Notes under the pieces: generated by a model
The model's database searches: none
What the model saw: only the letters and a program-made list of their open reading frames with translations
Told to the model about the DNA's origin: nothing
Origin: Paragorgia papillata
Taxonomy: Eukaryota > Cnidaria > Anthozoa > Scleralcyonacea > Coralliidae
DNA length: 64,000 nucleotides
Direction of reading: 5' to 3'
Assembly: GCA_035771165.1 (NCBI GenBank)
Contig: JAWNZC010000106.1
Span: forward strand, 1,311,501 to 1,375,500
Position numbers and translations under genes: made by a program
In this document: in pieces, positions 1-11,742 of the stretch
Numbering within the stretch: position 1 is the stretch's first letter
Layout: each line of letters starts with the position of its first letter

Positions 1-255
1 AATATATAATATATTGGATTTTCGGTTCAGAGACACAGACTTGACTCACAGTTCGCAAACCAGAATAGCTGAAGCCTATAGCCGGAGCTGGCGCAGCAGC
101 AACACAAACTCCGGGGATTTTCTGAAACCAGTTGTCAAATGAACGAAGACATCTTTATTCTTTTATACCCTGTGTCTGATGATTTCGCCTGCAGTTGCTC
201 ACACTTTGTCACAAAATTTTAATTGCATAATTCCATGGCATATTTTACTTTATTC

Positions 256-895
256 TTAAGGTGGCTCCACACAGTTTCTTGAAAAATGGAAAATACAAGT
301 TTGAGAGTCCAAAACACGTGCATAAACAATTCGGGAAAAGACTAAAACTAAATGTTATGCATAGTTAAACAGTCTGACAAGCAACAGTTGTTGCTATGGC
401 AACAATGACTTTTCAAAATAGCGGCCAATTACCCCTTAACTTTGGTGACCCCAAATTTTTTTTCCATTAGAACTTTTGTTGAAGTATGAGTAATCAATAG
501 GCCGATTTAAAAAAAATTCTGTAGAACGAAATTTTTTAAACATTAACAAACATGATTTTTCCGGCAAAAAAATTATTCGTTCTACAGAATTTTTTTAAAA
601 TCGGTCAATTGATTACTCGTACTTCAAGAAAAGTTTTATTGAAAAAAAAACTAGGGGTCACAAAAGTTTCTTTCGAATTAAATTAGTTTGAAGGGTAATT
701 GGCAGCGATTTTGAAACGTCATTGTTGCCATAGCAACAACTGTTGCTATTTATTTGGTAACAGTTTTTGATTGTCAGACTGTTTAACTATGCATAACATT
801 TAATTTTATTCTTTTTCCGAATTGTTTAATCACGTGTTTTGGACTCTCAAACTTGTATTTTCCATTTTTCAAGAAACTGTGTGGAGCCACCTTAA
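256..895. mobile_element. TTAA-flanked foldback MITE, family A copy 1
   Basis: The ends GGTGGCTCCACACAG and CTGTGTGGAGCCACC are inverted repeats of about 130 bp, and the element (260-891) is flanked on both sides by TTAA, the target duplication of piggyBac-like transposons. Much of the middle is also self-complementary (TTCTGTAGAACG and CGTTCTACAGAA). No coding capacity. Other copies are at 9619-10281 and, much diverged, at about 41130-41690. Confidence 0.85.
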
Positions 896-1440
896 ATGAA
901 ACCGAAAACTGATCAAAATCTTTCATCTACAAGGACACCAACATCGACGCAGCCGTCTTCGCCGTCTCAAGTTTTCCATCGAGTTCGTAAACACAGCTTA
1001 GCAACCTGGCGGCCTCCTGAAAAACGTGGCAGTGGCCGTTGAGCTGACGCATGCGCATGCAAAAAAGACTGGACCCTCTTTTCTCTGTGGGGGAAAAGTG
1101 GGTCTGGAACTGGACTAGCCCGGCTCATGTAATCAGCCCCTAAATACTCTTCTTAGGATTATATATATATTTATATTGAGAATGGTACATTGATTAAACG
1201 GACATTATATTAACGAACACTATTAAACAGGCAGTATTATATATAGTTTATATTATGAATAATATTATTATAGAGTTAAACGGAAAAAAAATAGTGAATA
1301 GAGATATAGTTAGTAAGTTTAACAACTATTATGCCTTAACTAATAGTTCTCCAGATAGGGGAGATTAATGTTATTTAATGCATGGATGATTTCTGAATAA
1401 GATGTGACCCTGTAAGTATAAATAGTCGTGCATATATGAA
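896..1440. other. No gene seen; mixed repeat remnants
   Basis: Contains short homopolymer-rich and AT-rich stretches around 1150-1340 and a moderately GC-rich patch at 1000-1130. I find no exon or recognisable element. Confidence 0.5.
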
Positions 1441-1925
1441 TAAAGTTCGACTAGATTCTAGTAAGTGTTGGGGAATTCCAAAGAGAATCAGTCCAATATT
1501 CCTAAAGCATTTGATCCAATATTCGAAAGAGCATTGATCGAAAGTCCCAAGGGAGTTTGTCCGACGTTCGAAGGTAATTTGCCCAATGTTCCAAAGGACT
1601 CGCTGGAATATAACGAAAATTTTTTTTGTCGCATTTACCCAAGAGAATTGATCCAATCTTCCAAAGGAAACTGGTCGTATATTCCAAAATGGATTGGTCG
1701 CAAATTTCCAAGGGAATTTTTTGCATATTCGTAAGGGAATTGCTCGCATATTCTTAAAGGAATTGAGTGCACATTCCCTTGAGGGCATATGCCCAAGGGA
1801 AATGGTCGTTATTCCCAAGGGAATCGGTGCAATGTTCCAAGGGAATTAGTCGCATATTCACAAGGGAATTGGTCGATTTACCCAAGGGAATTGGACGCAT
1901 ATTCCCAAGGGAATTGACCGTATAT
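1440..1925. repeat. Minisatellite, degenerate ~24-bp unit (block 1)
   Basis: Repeated degenerate units of the form CCCAAGGGAATTGGTCGCATA in direct orientation. Open frames across it, such as SKGNWSYIPKWIGRKFP, are products of the period and not genes. Confidence 0.85.
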
Positions 1926-1928
1926 AAT

Positions 1929-2036
1929 ATAAATAAGTTTTGTGGAAACACCACGTAAAATATTTCTTTGCTAAGAAATAAGATATTTCTGAGCAAAGAA
2001 ATATTTTACGCGGTGTTTCCACAAAACTTATTTATA
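1929..2036. repeat. Near-perfect 108-bp hairpin
   Basis: Two arms of roughly 48 bp (TAAATAAGTTTTGTGGAAAC and its complement) around a short loop. The only arm mismatch I see is A/G in CACCACG versus CACCGCG. It interrupts the minisatellite, consistent with a small foldback insertion. Confidence 0.8.
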
Positions 2037-2091
2037 TTACATTATCGCCATGAAAACTTTCAAAGAATTAATGATCGTATATACCCAAGTA

Positions 2092-2531
2092 AGGCCCTGT
2101 TTACATGAAGCGGATTGACAGTCCAATCGGATCGAAAAACGCGAGTGAAGTCAATCCGGGCACATGTTTACATGGAGAATCCGATCTGCTTGGAACACTG
2201 TTTTCGGTTTTGGAACACTATTTTCTGTGCTTCCCTCAATGTATGCTATTTAGCACGATACGCAATACATGCACGATACGCAATACATGCGTATCAAGTC
2301 ATTTTCAAGTCTAACCCGGTTTAGATGAATCAGATTGGAGACATTCAAGTCGATCCTAGCTTGAATCTCAAGTCCATCCACTCCACTGCGTGGATTGACT
2401 TCAGCCATTCGTTTCGAAAACTCAGAATCGAAATCAGATCGAAACCTTCCAATCTTCATCAGGTAAACACAACAAGCAGAAACAACATGAGAGATTTGAC
2501 ATGAATACTCCATCCGCTTCATGTAAAAGAG
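2092..2531. mobile_element. Possible foldback element, TIR TTTACATGAAGCGG
   Basis: GTTTACATGAAGCGGAT at the left is matched by ATCCGCTTCATGTAAA at the right. The interior holds several copies of GGATTGAC/TCAATCC words. No coding sequence; weakly supported as one unit. Confidence 0.45.
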
Positions 2532-2640
2532 TTTGTCCAATATGCCCAAAGGCATTGGTACATCATTATTCACAACGGAATTGGTGGGATATTCCCAAGG
2601 AAATTGGTCGCATTTTCCCAAGCGAATTGGTACAAAACAA
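2515..2640. repeat. Minisatellite, ~24-bp unit (block 2)
   Basis: Same CCAAGG.AATTGGT..CAT units as block 1, resuming after the intervening insertions. This suggests one array split by later elements. Confidence 0.7.
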
Positions 2641-2659
2641 TCAGGAACAATATACTTGT

Positions 2660-3490
2660 CTACTTATTTCCACTATTATTTCATTAAAAACATAGTATAA
2701 TAACTACATATGCATGTGTACCTGGCATATATAACCAAAATATTATATTCTGATGCACTTAAGTTGCATGATAATTTGTTACCATTGATAAAAAAGTGTA
2801 TACAATCTGTTTGTTGTTCAACCAAACCTTCAAGATCGGAAGAAACCTGCCTGTTTAAGAAATTTGATTTCATTTAAAATCTAAAGGAAAGAGAAACAGA
2901 AAACTGTATAAAAAGTATGAAAAGGCTTAAAAGATTGTGAACTACCGAAATTTTAGATAGCAATTAAAATACTAAAGTTTCAAGCGAAGATCATTCGACG
3001 GAGTAAATGACACAAAACATCAGAATATTAACACTTTGATGCCTGACGACGAGTCTTTAAGTAATAGATAAAGCATGAGCAGCATCTGTATCTGATTTAC
3101 AAGGCGAGCTGCAAGCGAGCCGTAGTAAATCAGATATAGATCAGCTGTACGGATCGTACTTATCAAATGGACGCATCTAAACGTATGCATGTTGTCAAAC
3201 TATTTTTCAAGTTGGAGTGATTTCAGCGAAGTAAATTGAGGAAAAAGTTTATGTAAATCAGGACGAATCTGTATGCGATTTACAGATATTAATTAATAAA
3301 TATTCATTTCTTTTGAATTGTATTCATGAATTATTAATGAATTTGATAAGGTTTATTCTGGCTAACGCCGGACGATTTTATTCAGCACAGGGAGAGGTCC
3401 AGGCCTCAAAGTGTTAAGGTAGTTCTACACTTAAAAAATTGAGGTGCCGAAGGTTTTTGCTCGCCTTGACCTTGAATGTCATTCGATAAT
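2660..3490. other. No gene seen
   Basis: AT-rich sequence without recognised exon. Positions 3355-3415 hold one copy of the dispersed CTGGCTAACGCC(A/G)GACGATTTTA motif listed separately. Confidence 0.5.
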
Positions 3491-3494
3491 TTCA

Positions 3495-3825
3495 TAAATA
3501 ATGGAAGGGAACTGGATAGGAAGCTTAAAACGATGTTACAAAACCGGAAACGATGTTTGCACAACTTGCTATGGTAATTATACGCTTACAGGCGGCTAAT
3601 GCACCTAACGGGTCGTCCCACATGGCTAAAATCAGACACTACGGAACTTAAGTGATATTACACTATTGTTTAATTTCAGCAATTGCTGATCGTGGCCATG
3701 TGGGACTATCCGTTAGGTTATTAGCCGCTTATAAGTGTATAATTACCATAGTAAGTTGTGCAAACATCGTTTCCGGTTTCGTAACATCGTTTTAAGTTTC
3801 CTATCCAGTTTCCTTTCCATTATCT
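3495..3825. mobile_element. Foldback element, ~145-bp arms
   Basis: Left arm words ACTGGATAGGAAGCTTAAAA, CCGGAAACGATGTTTGCACA and TATGGTAATTATACGCTTA are complemented in order in the right arm (TAAGTGTATAATTACCATA and so on). No TSD could be defined and there is no coding capacity. Confidence 0.75.
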
Positions 3826-3829
3826 ATGA

Positions 3830-4786
3830 TAACTTGACTTTGAACTGAACTGACCTTCACCAAAAATTATGTTTGCATTACATTAAGAATAAAAAAAGAT
3901 TATATAGACCTGTTCTAAAAGAAAAGAATGATCTCAAGGGACATTGTTTTGGCCTAGTACTCCAACTTTAAGATGGTCAATAAATTACCTCATTTACATG
4001 ACGAAAAAGATTGAAAAAATGAAATTTTTTAATCTATTAAAGTTGGATATTTGGCTTTTCGGTTTATCAGACAGGCAGATATATCTAAGACAAATTTCGA
4101 AAAATTTAGAGCAAAAAAGGCGTGGCGAGAGCTGCTTTTAAAGACATTACGCCAAGCACTCTACCCCCTCCGTTTTATTCGAATCTGGACTGTTTGTAGC
4201 ATGTTTTCGACATGTCTGCCTGTGCTGACAACGTGGACAACCCAACTTTAATAGATTAGGTTTAATTTTTTCAAGATTTTTTTCAACATGTAAATGAGCT
4301 AATGTACCTGAACATTTTGAAGCTGTTTTAATATTGCCTGGGGCTGAGTCTTACGCGTCCGTACTGACCATGTATTTGTTTACATGGCTACAATGATTAT
4401 TGCATATTTTGGCGTTTTTCCACTAGGCGACATTTTTCGCGCGAAGCAACTTCTTCTTTCGAGCTGTGGACTGGAACTAATAGGCATCTCTTCAATTTTA
4501 ACAATAGAATGTCGATTCGCGCAGAAAGGAAAAACATTTGGATTTTTTTATGATATTCTGAAAACAAAAAGGTGTTCGGGATGAAATATTCTATTTTCTT
4601 AAAGGAAGGATATTTATACATATTTTGTTAGTTGAATTGTAGTTATACGCAATTTAAGTGCTTTCCATGTATTGCCTTTGGTAAGCTTTTTACCTTTTGG
4701 TATGTAATAAAACAATTGTTGAGGCATGTGACATGACATTACTGAATGGTTTCCACGGCGGTGGCGCCGCAATTTGCTAGTAAAGG
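3830..4786. other. No gene seen
   Basis: AT-rich stretch with short spurious open frames only. Confidence 0.5.
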
Positions 4787-5715
4787 TTAATCAATGATCA
4801 CGAGTGTGATAAAGGATTTATTATCGAGAGTAAAGCTTAAGGTCTTCATCAAGGTTTGCAGGGTCATTTCGGTAGCGCTCTCAATTCGTCAGAATTTATG
4901 CCACAAAAATAAAATAAATATCGTTGGAAATCTATTAATTTGTAGAATACAATGTTGTATTTGATTTTGCGATAAACATAAGTCAATAATAGTTGCAAAT
5001 TTTCAAGTAAAACCAGAAGGCTTCACTCAGGACGACTTGTTCATGTTGTTCAAAAAAATTTTTGCAGTTCGATTTCGAGATTTCTGTTTTTAATATTTTG
5101 TGTTGTTGATTAAGAATTTAGAATTTTTATCCGGGTCCGCTGTAATTGGCAATACTGTTGCGGATACCCTGCCTATTATGTTTTGACTGTAATTTTTGTT
5201 AAATATTTGTAATGTCATGAGGCGAAGTTTTTAAATAAATAAAATAAATAAATAAATAAATTTCCAGCAAAACGGTGACAGCGTTCTTTTTATTTATTGC
5301 CTAGTTTCGATTTTATGACTTATGTTGGTCGAAAAACAGCATTTTCAACTTTGGTCGTCAATAAAATCAGCAAAACTCGACATATCAAAAAACTCTGACG
5401 CTGTTTTGCTGGAAATTTATCTCGAAATTAAACTGCAATAAAGATTTTGAACAAAATAAAATGCGTTTTACTTGGGTCGCCCGAGTGAAGCACTCTGGTT
5501 TTAATTAAAAAATTCAGAACTCTTATTGGTTTGTGTTTATCGCAAAATCAAAGACAACATTGCATTCTACAAATTAATAGCTTTCTAACGATATCTATTT
5601 CATTTTTGTGGCATAAATTCTGACGAACTGAGAGCGCTTTACCAAAATTACCCTGCAAACCTTAATGAAGACCTTAACAGCCACGAGGGGTCGCAGACGA
5701 GTGAACATTGATTAA
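4787..5715. mobile_element. TTAA-flanked foldback element, family B
   Basis: TTAA (4787-4790, 5712-5715) flanks termini TCAATG and CATTGA. Long inverted repeats follow: GTCTTCATCAAGGTTTGCAG on the left and CTGCAAACCTTAATGAAGAC on the right, continuing for about 250 bp per arm. An inner inverted pair AAATTTCCAGCAAAACGGTG / ACGCTGTTTTGCTGGAAATT and an (AAAT)n tract at 5235-5263 lie inside. Non-coding. Confidence 0.8.
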
Positions 5716-5866
5716 CTATCTTATCGCATGACTCTTCTGCAATGAAATCATTTTTTTATTTAATTTACTGAGAAAGAAACGTCAAGAGTTAGAAATGCAA
5801 ATAGTCATTAGTATGCCATAAACGGTGTGATAAGTGGTTATCACAGCGTGATAATTATGGATTAAG

Positions 5867-7074
5867 TTAAAGCACTCGTGTGAGTGTGTTATCGGGATTT
5901 ACATCCAAGCGTTCACTAACAATGAACGAGAAATTATATACTACTCGAGGCGAAGCCGTGTGCAGTATTTATAGACGGCCGGCCAACCTCGATAAAAGTG
6001 TCTCAAAAACACCGTTGATGGCATTTTTTGTTACAAGCAGGCAACCATGCTAAATCGTAACGGATAGTGTATACTTTGAAGGTGAGGGGTGTTGGCAGCC
6101 GTAATTATTGATTTATATACTAAAATTTAGAGCTTTTTGAAAGCACAATGTGATGGATGGGATATCTGTAAAGTGCTTCCTATTTATGTTTGTGTTTTAT
6201 TTGAATGGGCTAATTCAGAATGCTATCCAATCAGCGTGCCTCTAGTTTTGCTTAACCTAATTCGCATAACTCACAATCATAAACAAACCAGAAATATGGC
6301 GTGAATACACCTAAATATAATACTTCGAAGAAAGGCCACAAAAAGGTAAGCATGCCAAGAATCAGAAATTTATTAGATCTGGTAGCTACAGGAAAGTCTC
6401 ATATTCGTAAATTACTTCGTTTTGTTTTGGTAATTTGCCGATACCGCCATCTATCTACTGTTATAAAGCTGAGCTTTTGTACTATAGTATAGTATTGCTC
6501 ATAATATCCTTAGACATTTAACTCACCGGTTCAACAGTACTATATTGTGATACACGGAAGGCAACCGGCCTAGTCATCTTGATCAATGTCTAAGCTACAT
6601 TTCTATGCTGGTTGCCTGCTTGTAACAAAATGTTTTCAGATTGTTGTGGCTGTTCTTCTAAGTGTTATATTTAGGCGAATTTGCGCCATGTTTCTTGTTT
6701 GTTTATAATTGTGAGCTATGCGAATTAGAATAATCAGAACTTCAGGCACGCTGATTGGATAGCATTCTGAATTTGTAATTCAAATAATACACAAACGTAA
6801 ATAGGCATCGCTTTACAGATATCCCATCCGTCACATTGTGCTTTCAAAAAGCTCGAAATTTTAGTATATAAATCAATAATCACGACTGCCAACACCCCTC
6901 ACCTTCAAAGTATACACTATCCGATATGATTTAGCACGGTTGCCTGCTTGTAACAAAAAATGCCATCAAAAGTAATATTTTGAAGCCTTGGCCGGCCCTC
7001 TATTAAGCTCAATTTCATTGTTAGTGAGTGAGTGGATGTAAATACCGATAACACACGGACAAAAAGTGCTTTAA
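5867..7074. mobile_element. TTAA-flanked 1.2-kb foldback element, family C
   Basis: TTAA at 5867-5870 and 7071-7074 flanks AGCACTC...AAGTGCT termini. The arms of about 400 bp pair along their length, for example GTTACAAGCAGGCAACCATG with its counterpart near 6940 and GATGGGATATCTGTAAAG with CTTTACAGATATCCCATC. The ORF at 6301-6492 lies in the loop and is not conserved-looking. Confidence 0.82.
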
Positions 7075-7109
7075 ACATTTTAATATTCAAATTAAATACA
7101 CTGGATACA

Positions 7110-7392
7110 AAGTTTACGCATAGTTAATAGAACACATACATGGTTTGGAAGCTCTATTGTATTTCAACATGAAGCACAAATTCTATGGACACGTGACGGT
7201 GAAGCACCACAACACGTGACGATGAAGCAACTCACTAATTAAACCCGATCGTTGCTATTGGATGACTGCTTCATTATACAGAAAATACAATACCGTAAAA
7301 TTGCACAAATTTCTATAAACTTGAACAAAACATAGAACAATCACTTCGGACGAGTTTCCAAACCATGTATATGTTCTACTAAGTATGGTTTA
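7110..7392. mobile_element. MITE family D, copy 1
   Basis: Ends CATAGTTAATAGAAC.CATACATGG and CCATGTATATGTTCTAC.AAGTATGG form about 30-bp imperfect TIRs. The body (TGCTTCATTATACAGAAAATAC, split across positions) matches copies at 28310-28505 (5' truncated) and 30908-31230 (opposite orientation). Non-coding. Confidence 0.8.
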
Positions 7393-7399
7393 CGCTTGT

Positions 7400-7917
7400 G
7401 AAATGCGTGGCAATACTGCAACATTTACAAATCATCGTTGCTTTGTTTCGTCGCTAAAAGACGAGTCTCAAGTTTATATTCGTATAAAATAATTATATCA
7501 AGTTTCGTTCTCATCCACAGAGTACGCGCATTCATGCTAGCTCTATAAAGTACAAGTTTACCTTAAGAAATGGTAATATTTCATGCTGTTCAATCTTTTG
7601 TGTTCCTCAATACGGCTTCAGAAGTTTAAAATTGCGGCAACCGTGCGTTATAATTCATGCTTTAATAAATTTACAGCACGGCTATTACATCACGGCTGAG
7701 CGTTGTCATAACACAACAAAGTGTCACGTGGTATAAATTACCCAATCAGAACTCACATAATACTAAATTGAATATTAGCTGCTTCATTCAAAAGAGTGTG
7801 ATAATAATTTATCACACTGTATACATACTATATACATAAATCAGACTGTGAAGCCAAGACAAATATCCATGTTTTTGGATAAGTTTGTCTGAAATAAACA
7901 GTTTTACACTGCAAATC
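7400..7917. other. No gene seen
   Basis: AT-rich. A small imperfect hairpin GTGTGATAATAATTTATCACAC sits around 7795-7818. Confidence 0.5.
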
Positions 7918-8486
7918 CTTAAAAACTTGTTAGTAGTAATATACCCCTATATGGAGTACAAAGGAACGCCGCCTCATTAAATATTCAACTTATTATTTAT
8001 GCATGTCATCGTTCTCAGGCTCTTTTAGGACCCTCTACTAACTCTAGTCTTATTAGTATTAATTTTAAAGCGGCGCATTACGTCATTAACGCCTAACCCT
8101 AGTTTTCCGGAACCCCCTAACCCTAACTCTCAATCTACCCCCGTGTAATACGTCATAACCGATAGCTCTCCGACTGATTCCCGACGTTCTCTGTTACGTC
8201 ATTATCAAAAGGCACTTGACTTATATCCTCACAAGTACTAGAAACAATGTTTGATATATACCACTTAGAGCACTTATAGCCAACACTTGTGGGACATGTA
8301 GGCGTACAAGGCATGCGTACAGTAAACTGTAACAAAATAAGCGTTCTTTCAATGGAACTAATGAGAAATTAGTAGACACAATATATATTTTTGATCTTAA
8401 ACCTTGTTTGGAGAAATAAAAAAAGAGTTGTAGTGAATATTTCGATAAACAGAAAACGCTTAGCAACGTTCAATATGAATATATTA
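7918..8486. repeat. Long inverted-repeat arm, left copy
   Basis: Complementary to 12930-13692 along its length; shared words include GGACATGTAGGCGTACAA, GATATATACCACTTAGAGCA and GGCGGCGTTCC/GGCGGCATCCC. The open frames inside (such as CPTSVGYKCSKWYISN, minus strand) are also largely open in the other arm but are not a protein I recognise. Confidence 0.85.
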
Positions 8487-8524
8487 AGACACGCCTGAAT
8501 TCGTCCTATGAAAAATAGCTTGAG

Positions 8525-9605
8525 GGCTCTCTCCTCCGCAGAGGCTTCTATTCGCAGGCGCGCGGGCAATCGTAAAGCGCGCGGAGAACGTCGGGAAGGT
8601 GGAAAAAGAGGCGAGAAGCCTCTGTCAGATAATGTACGATTTGCGGTTCTCTGGTAAATGGCATAAAAACCCGACGATTTGGGAGAAATTCAGCACTCCC
8701 TTGAAGATCTAAGTATAAAAGGTTAGCATGACGATTTTCGTGAAGAAATAGTGCGATTAAAGGAATTTATTTGATTCTTGCTGTTATTTACGTGTCTGCC
8801 ATTTTAAATCAATTTAGATGTAAACTATATTTCAATTAATTTAGACTTGTTTATTCTCTTTACCATAACCATAATGCAGAAGATATATAATACTTTGCAA
8901 TAAGTGCAAGTACGCCGGAGAAGGATTTTTTAACACCGAATTCGAAGTCGGCAAACGAACGGAATACGAAGAGATTTCAGTCAAGTACCAAATCTGCGGT
9001 TCTCTGGCCATGGGAGATAGCGACGATAGTTTGCACGGAGTACAATGTTTTCTTCAAGATCTAAGTCTAGAATGTTGTTCTGGACGTTATTAGTTCTGAA
9101 TTCTTCTATGGGAATCACCTGCGGAACGAATCAAAAAATTCGAAACGCTGCCAGACTGACAAACGTTTCAATATCGAACGTTGAATCGTTGATAAACAAA
9201 GCCGACGAACATGCAGCACTGGAATATTCTCAGCGCTAACTTTCTACATTACACCAAGCTCGCAAACGTACCACATGCACTACGTGTATACGTGCAACTT
9301 ATCATAGGTAAGATCTATGTTTACAACAGTTCAGTGTCTTTTGATTTAAACTTCTCGGGTAGCGTTTGTTTACATGTGTCTTTTATGTGTCTTTAAGTTT
9401 ACATGTGTCTTTTGTTCACAATTTATGAATTTCCAACTTTTCCGTAAGTTAAATTTGATTATATATTGAAATTTCGAGTCTGGCGCCTAGTCCATCATGG
9501 AATTTGGGCGCCATATTGGCAACATTATCTGGCAGAGGCTACTTTTCTTTCCCTCTTCCCATAATTCCTCGCGCGTCTTCTCCGCCTCTGCGGAGGAGAG
9601 ACGCT
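8525..9605. mobile_element. TIR-bounded element with TCTCTCCTCCGCAGAGGC ends
   Basis: CTCTCCTCCGCAGAGGC at the left is complemented by GCCTCTGCGGAGGAGAG at the right. Pairing continues inward for about 100 bp (AGCCTCTGTCAGATAATGT with ACATTATCTGGCAGAGGCT). TSD not resolved. It contains an open segment of about 70 codons at 8880-9093. Confidence 0.7.
8880..9093 (+). pseudogene. Unrecognised open segment inside the TIR element
   Basis: An open frame ending TAG reads LCNKCKYAGEGFFNTEFEVG and, further on, SDDSLHGVQCFLQDLSLECC. It has a CxxC pair and mixed composition, unlike the low-complexity frames around it. A diverged copy of its second half (GCGGTTCTCTGG...CTTGAAGATCTAAGT) lies at 8640-8730. 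It may be a decayed transposon gene; I assign no function. Confidence 0.35.
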
Positions 9606-9618
9606 TAAGGGTGATTAC

Positions 9619-10281
9619 TTAAGGTGGCTCCATACAGTTTCTTGAAAAATGGAAAATACAAGTTTGAGAGTCCAAAACACGTGATTAAACAATTCGGGAA
9701 AAGATTAAAAATAAATGTTATGCATAGTTAAACAGTCTGACAATCAAAAACTGTTACCAAATAAATAGCAACAGGCTATGGCTGCCAATTACCCTTGAAA
9801 CTAATTTAATTCGAAAAAAAACTTTGGTGACCCCCAATTTTTTTTGCATCAAAACTTTTCTTGAGGTATGAGTGATCAATTGACCGATTTAAAAAAAATT
9901 CTGTTGAACGAATAATTTTTCCCCCCGGAAAAATCATGTTCGTTAATTTTTAAAACATTTCGTTCTAAAGAATTTTTTTAAAAATCGGCCTATTGATTAC
10001 TCATACTTCAAGAAAAGTTTTAATGAAAAAACAATTGGAGGTCACCAAAGTTTTTTTCCGAATTAAATTAGTTTCAAAGGTAATTGGCAGCCATTTTGAA
10101 ACGTCATTGTTGCCATAGCAACAACTGCTGCTATTTATTTGGTAACAGTTTTTGATTGTCAGACTGTTTAACTATGCATAACATTTAGTTTTATTCTTTT
10201 CCCGAATTGTTTAATCACGTATTTTGGACTCTAAAAACTTGTATTTTCCATTTTTCAAGAAACTGTGTGGAGCCACCATAA
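9619..10281. mobile_element. TTAA-type foldback MITE, family A copy 2
   Basis: Same termini as 256-895 (GGTGGCTCCATACAG, CTGTGTGGAGCCACC). Left flank is TTAA; the right flank has decayed to ATAA. The PLE remnant starts just beyond its right end. Confidence 0.82.
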
Positions 10282-10312
10282 CAGATGAGTTGGTTTTCTG
10301 TTCTTTCCAGAG

Positions 10313-10723
10313 ATGTATCTACGATTCATACATAAGTCTATAGCCCACGTGACTATCGGTGAATATTTACATACACCGATAGTCACCGAGACTGAGATGA
10401 CTAATTGTTTTAGTATAATTTTAGAGGTCGATAAGAAACCAGTAATGTTGAAACAAAAAATTAAAAAAAAAAGCCTTGGAAAAAAGTTTGGCAAAGAAAA
10501 TGTCGGCATATATAGAGATGACGGACCAGTCATTTTAAAGAACAAAACCGCGAGATTGGCAGACAAATCAAGAAAAGATCTACACAAAATTTTCGAACAG
10601 CTCCGCCTCAAAATAACAGCCCAGACAAATTTACATGTGGTAAACTTTTTAGATGTACTTTCGACCTTCAAAACGGAAAATACAAGCCTTATAGAAAGCC
10701 CAATGACGATCCATTGTATGTAA
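10313..10723 (+). pseudogene. PLE reverse transcriptase fragment (YRDD box)
   Basis: Contains IYRDDG and NFLDV in the order seen in PLE reverse transcriptases. The fingers motifs upstream are absent and the frame is lost around 10660, so this is a 5'-truncated pseudogene. Confidence 0.75.
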
Positions 10724-11189
10724 ACAAGCAATCAAACCAACATCAATCGGCAAACGCATTTCCTTTCTCTCATCGGACAACACAACATTTAAGGAATCCG
10801 CACCAATTTACCAAAATTCATTAAGACACAGTAATTTCAATCAGGAATTAAATTACACACAGCAAAACCCACAACCACGCAAAAACCGACATCGCAATAT
10901 CATTTGGTTCAATCCACCATACAACAAAAACGTAAGATCAAACATAGGACGCGGCTTTCTTAACCTAATCGACAAACATTTCCCACCAGAAAACAAACTC
11001 CATAAAATTTTCAACAGAAATACAGTGAAAGTCAGTTACAGTGGCATGAACAACGCCAAGTCCACAATCATGAAGCACAACGCACACATACTTAAAATCG
11101 GGTACAAAATGAAAACACAGCCAGTTGCAACTGCAGGGATAAAAGCAAGTGTCCACTTCATGGACAGCCCCTGACAAATAGCATAGTAT

Positions 11190-11706
11190 ACAAAGCAACT
11201 GTTTCCACATGCGACATAAATAACACCAAACACTACATTGGCATGGTAGCAAACAATTTCAAAGAGCGATACAGAATCCACACTAAATCTTTCCAAAACA
11301 AAAAATATTCAAACGAAACCGAACTTTCGAAACACGTCTGGGATTTAAAAGAAAAGAAACAAAATTTCAACATACCCTGGTCTATTTTAAAACGCGCGGC
11401 TTCCTACTCAGGAGGATTAGGCAGATGCAATTTATGTTTGGAAGAGAAACTTTGTATCACGAAAGCAGACAAACACTTTTTACTCAATAAAAGATCAGAA
11501 ATCATTTCGACATGCAGGCATAAAAATAAATTTAATATCAACAATCTAAACAACAATCAAAACAAGGAAAGGAATTTGAGGAACCCACCGCCCACCTTTC
11601 GATCAAACCACTTGAGGAATGCCTTCATTGTTTCACGGCGCACACGCCCACCTTTTGACCAAAACCATTTAATTAAGCGGCCCACGAATCGAAACTACTC
11701 AGTCGC
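11190..11706 (+). pseudogene. PLE GIY-YIG endonuclease fragment
   Basis: Reads HYIGMVANNFKERYRIH then ELSKHVWDLKEKKQNF and RCNLCLEEKLCI...LLNKRSEIISTCRH. The CxxC and CRH residues fit the conserved Cys/His set of PLE endonucleases. The GIY half is weak (HYIG). Confidence 0.75.
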
Positions 11707-11742
11707 TTGAAGATCGCCCCGCGTGAAACTGACAGTTGCGAC
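11702..11742 (+). ncRNA. Hammerhead-like ribozyme at the PLE 3' end (degenerate)
   Basis: Stem I GTCGC/GCGAC (5 bp, perfect) encloses TTGAAGA, a CGC-CCC-GCG helix II, GAAA, and a minimal helix III (AC...GT) before cleavage site GTT. The first core base is T in place of C and the base of helix II is a T-T mismatch, so activity is doubtful. Position at the end of a PLE matches known PLE hammerheads. Confidence 0.55.

Noticed and set aside
1465..1996. Overlapping ORFs with PKEIGRIFPREL-like repeats on both strands
   Set aside because: Produced by the 24-bp minisatellite unit, whose length is a multiple of three; no real protein.
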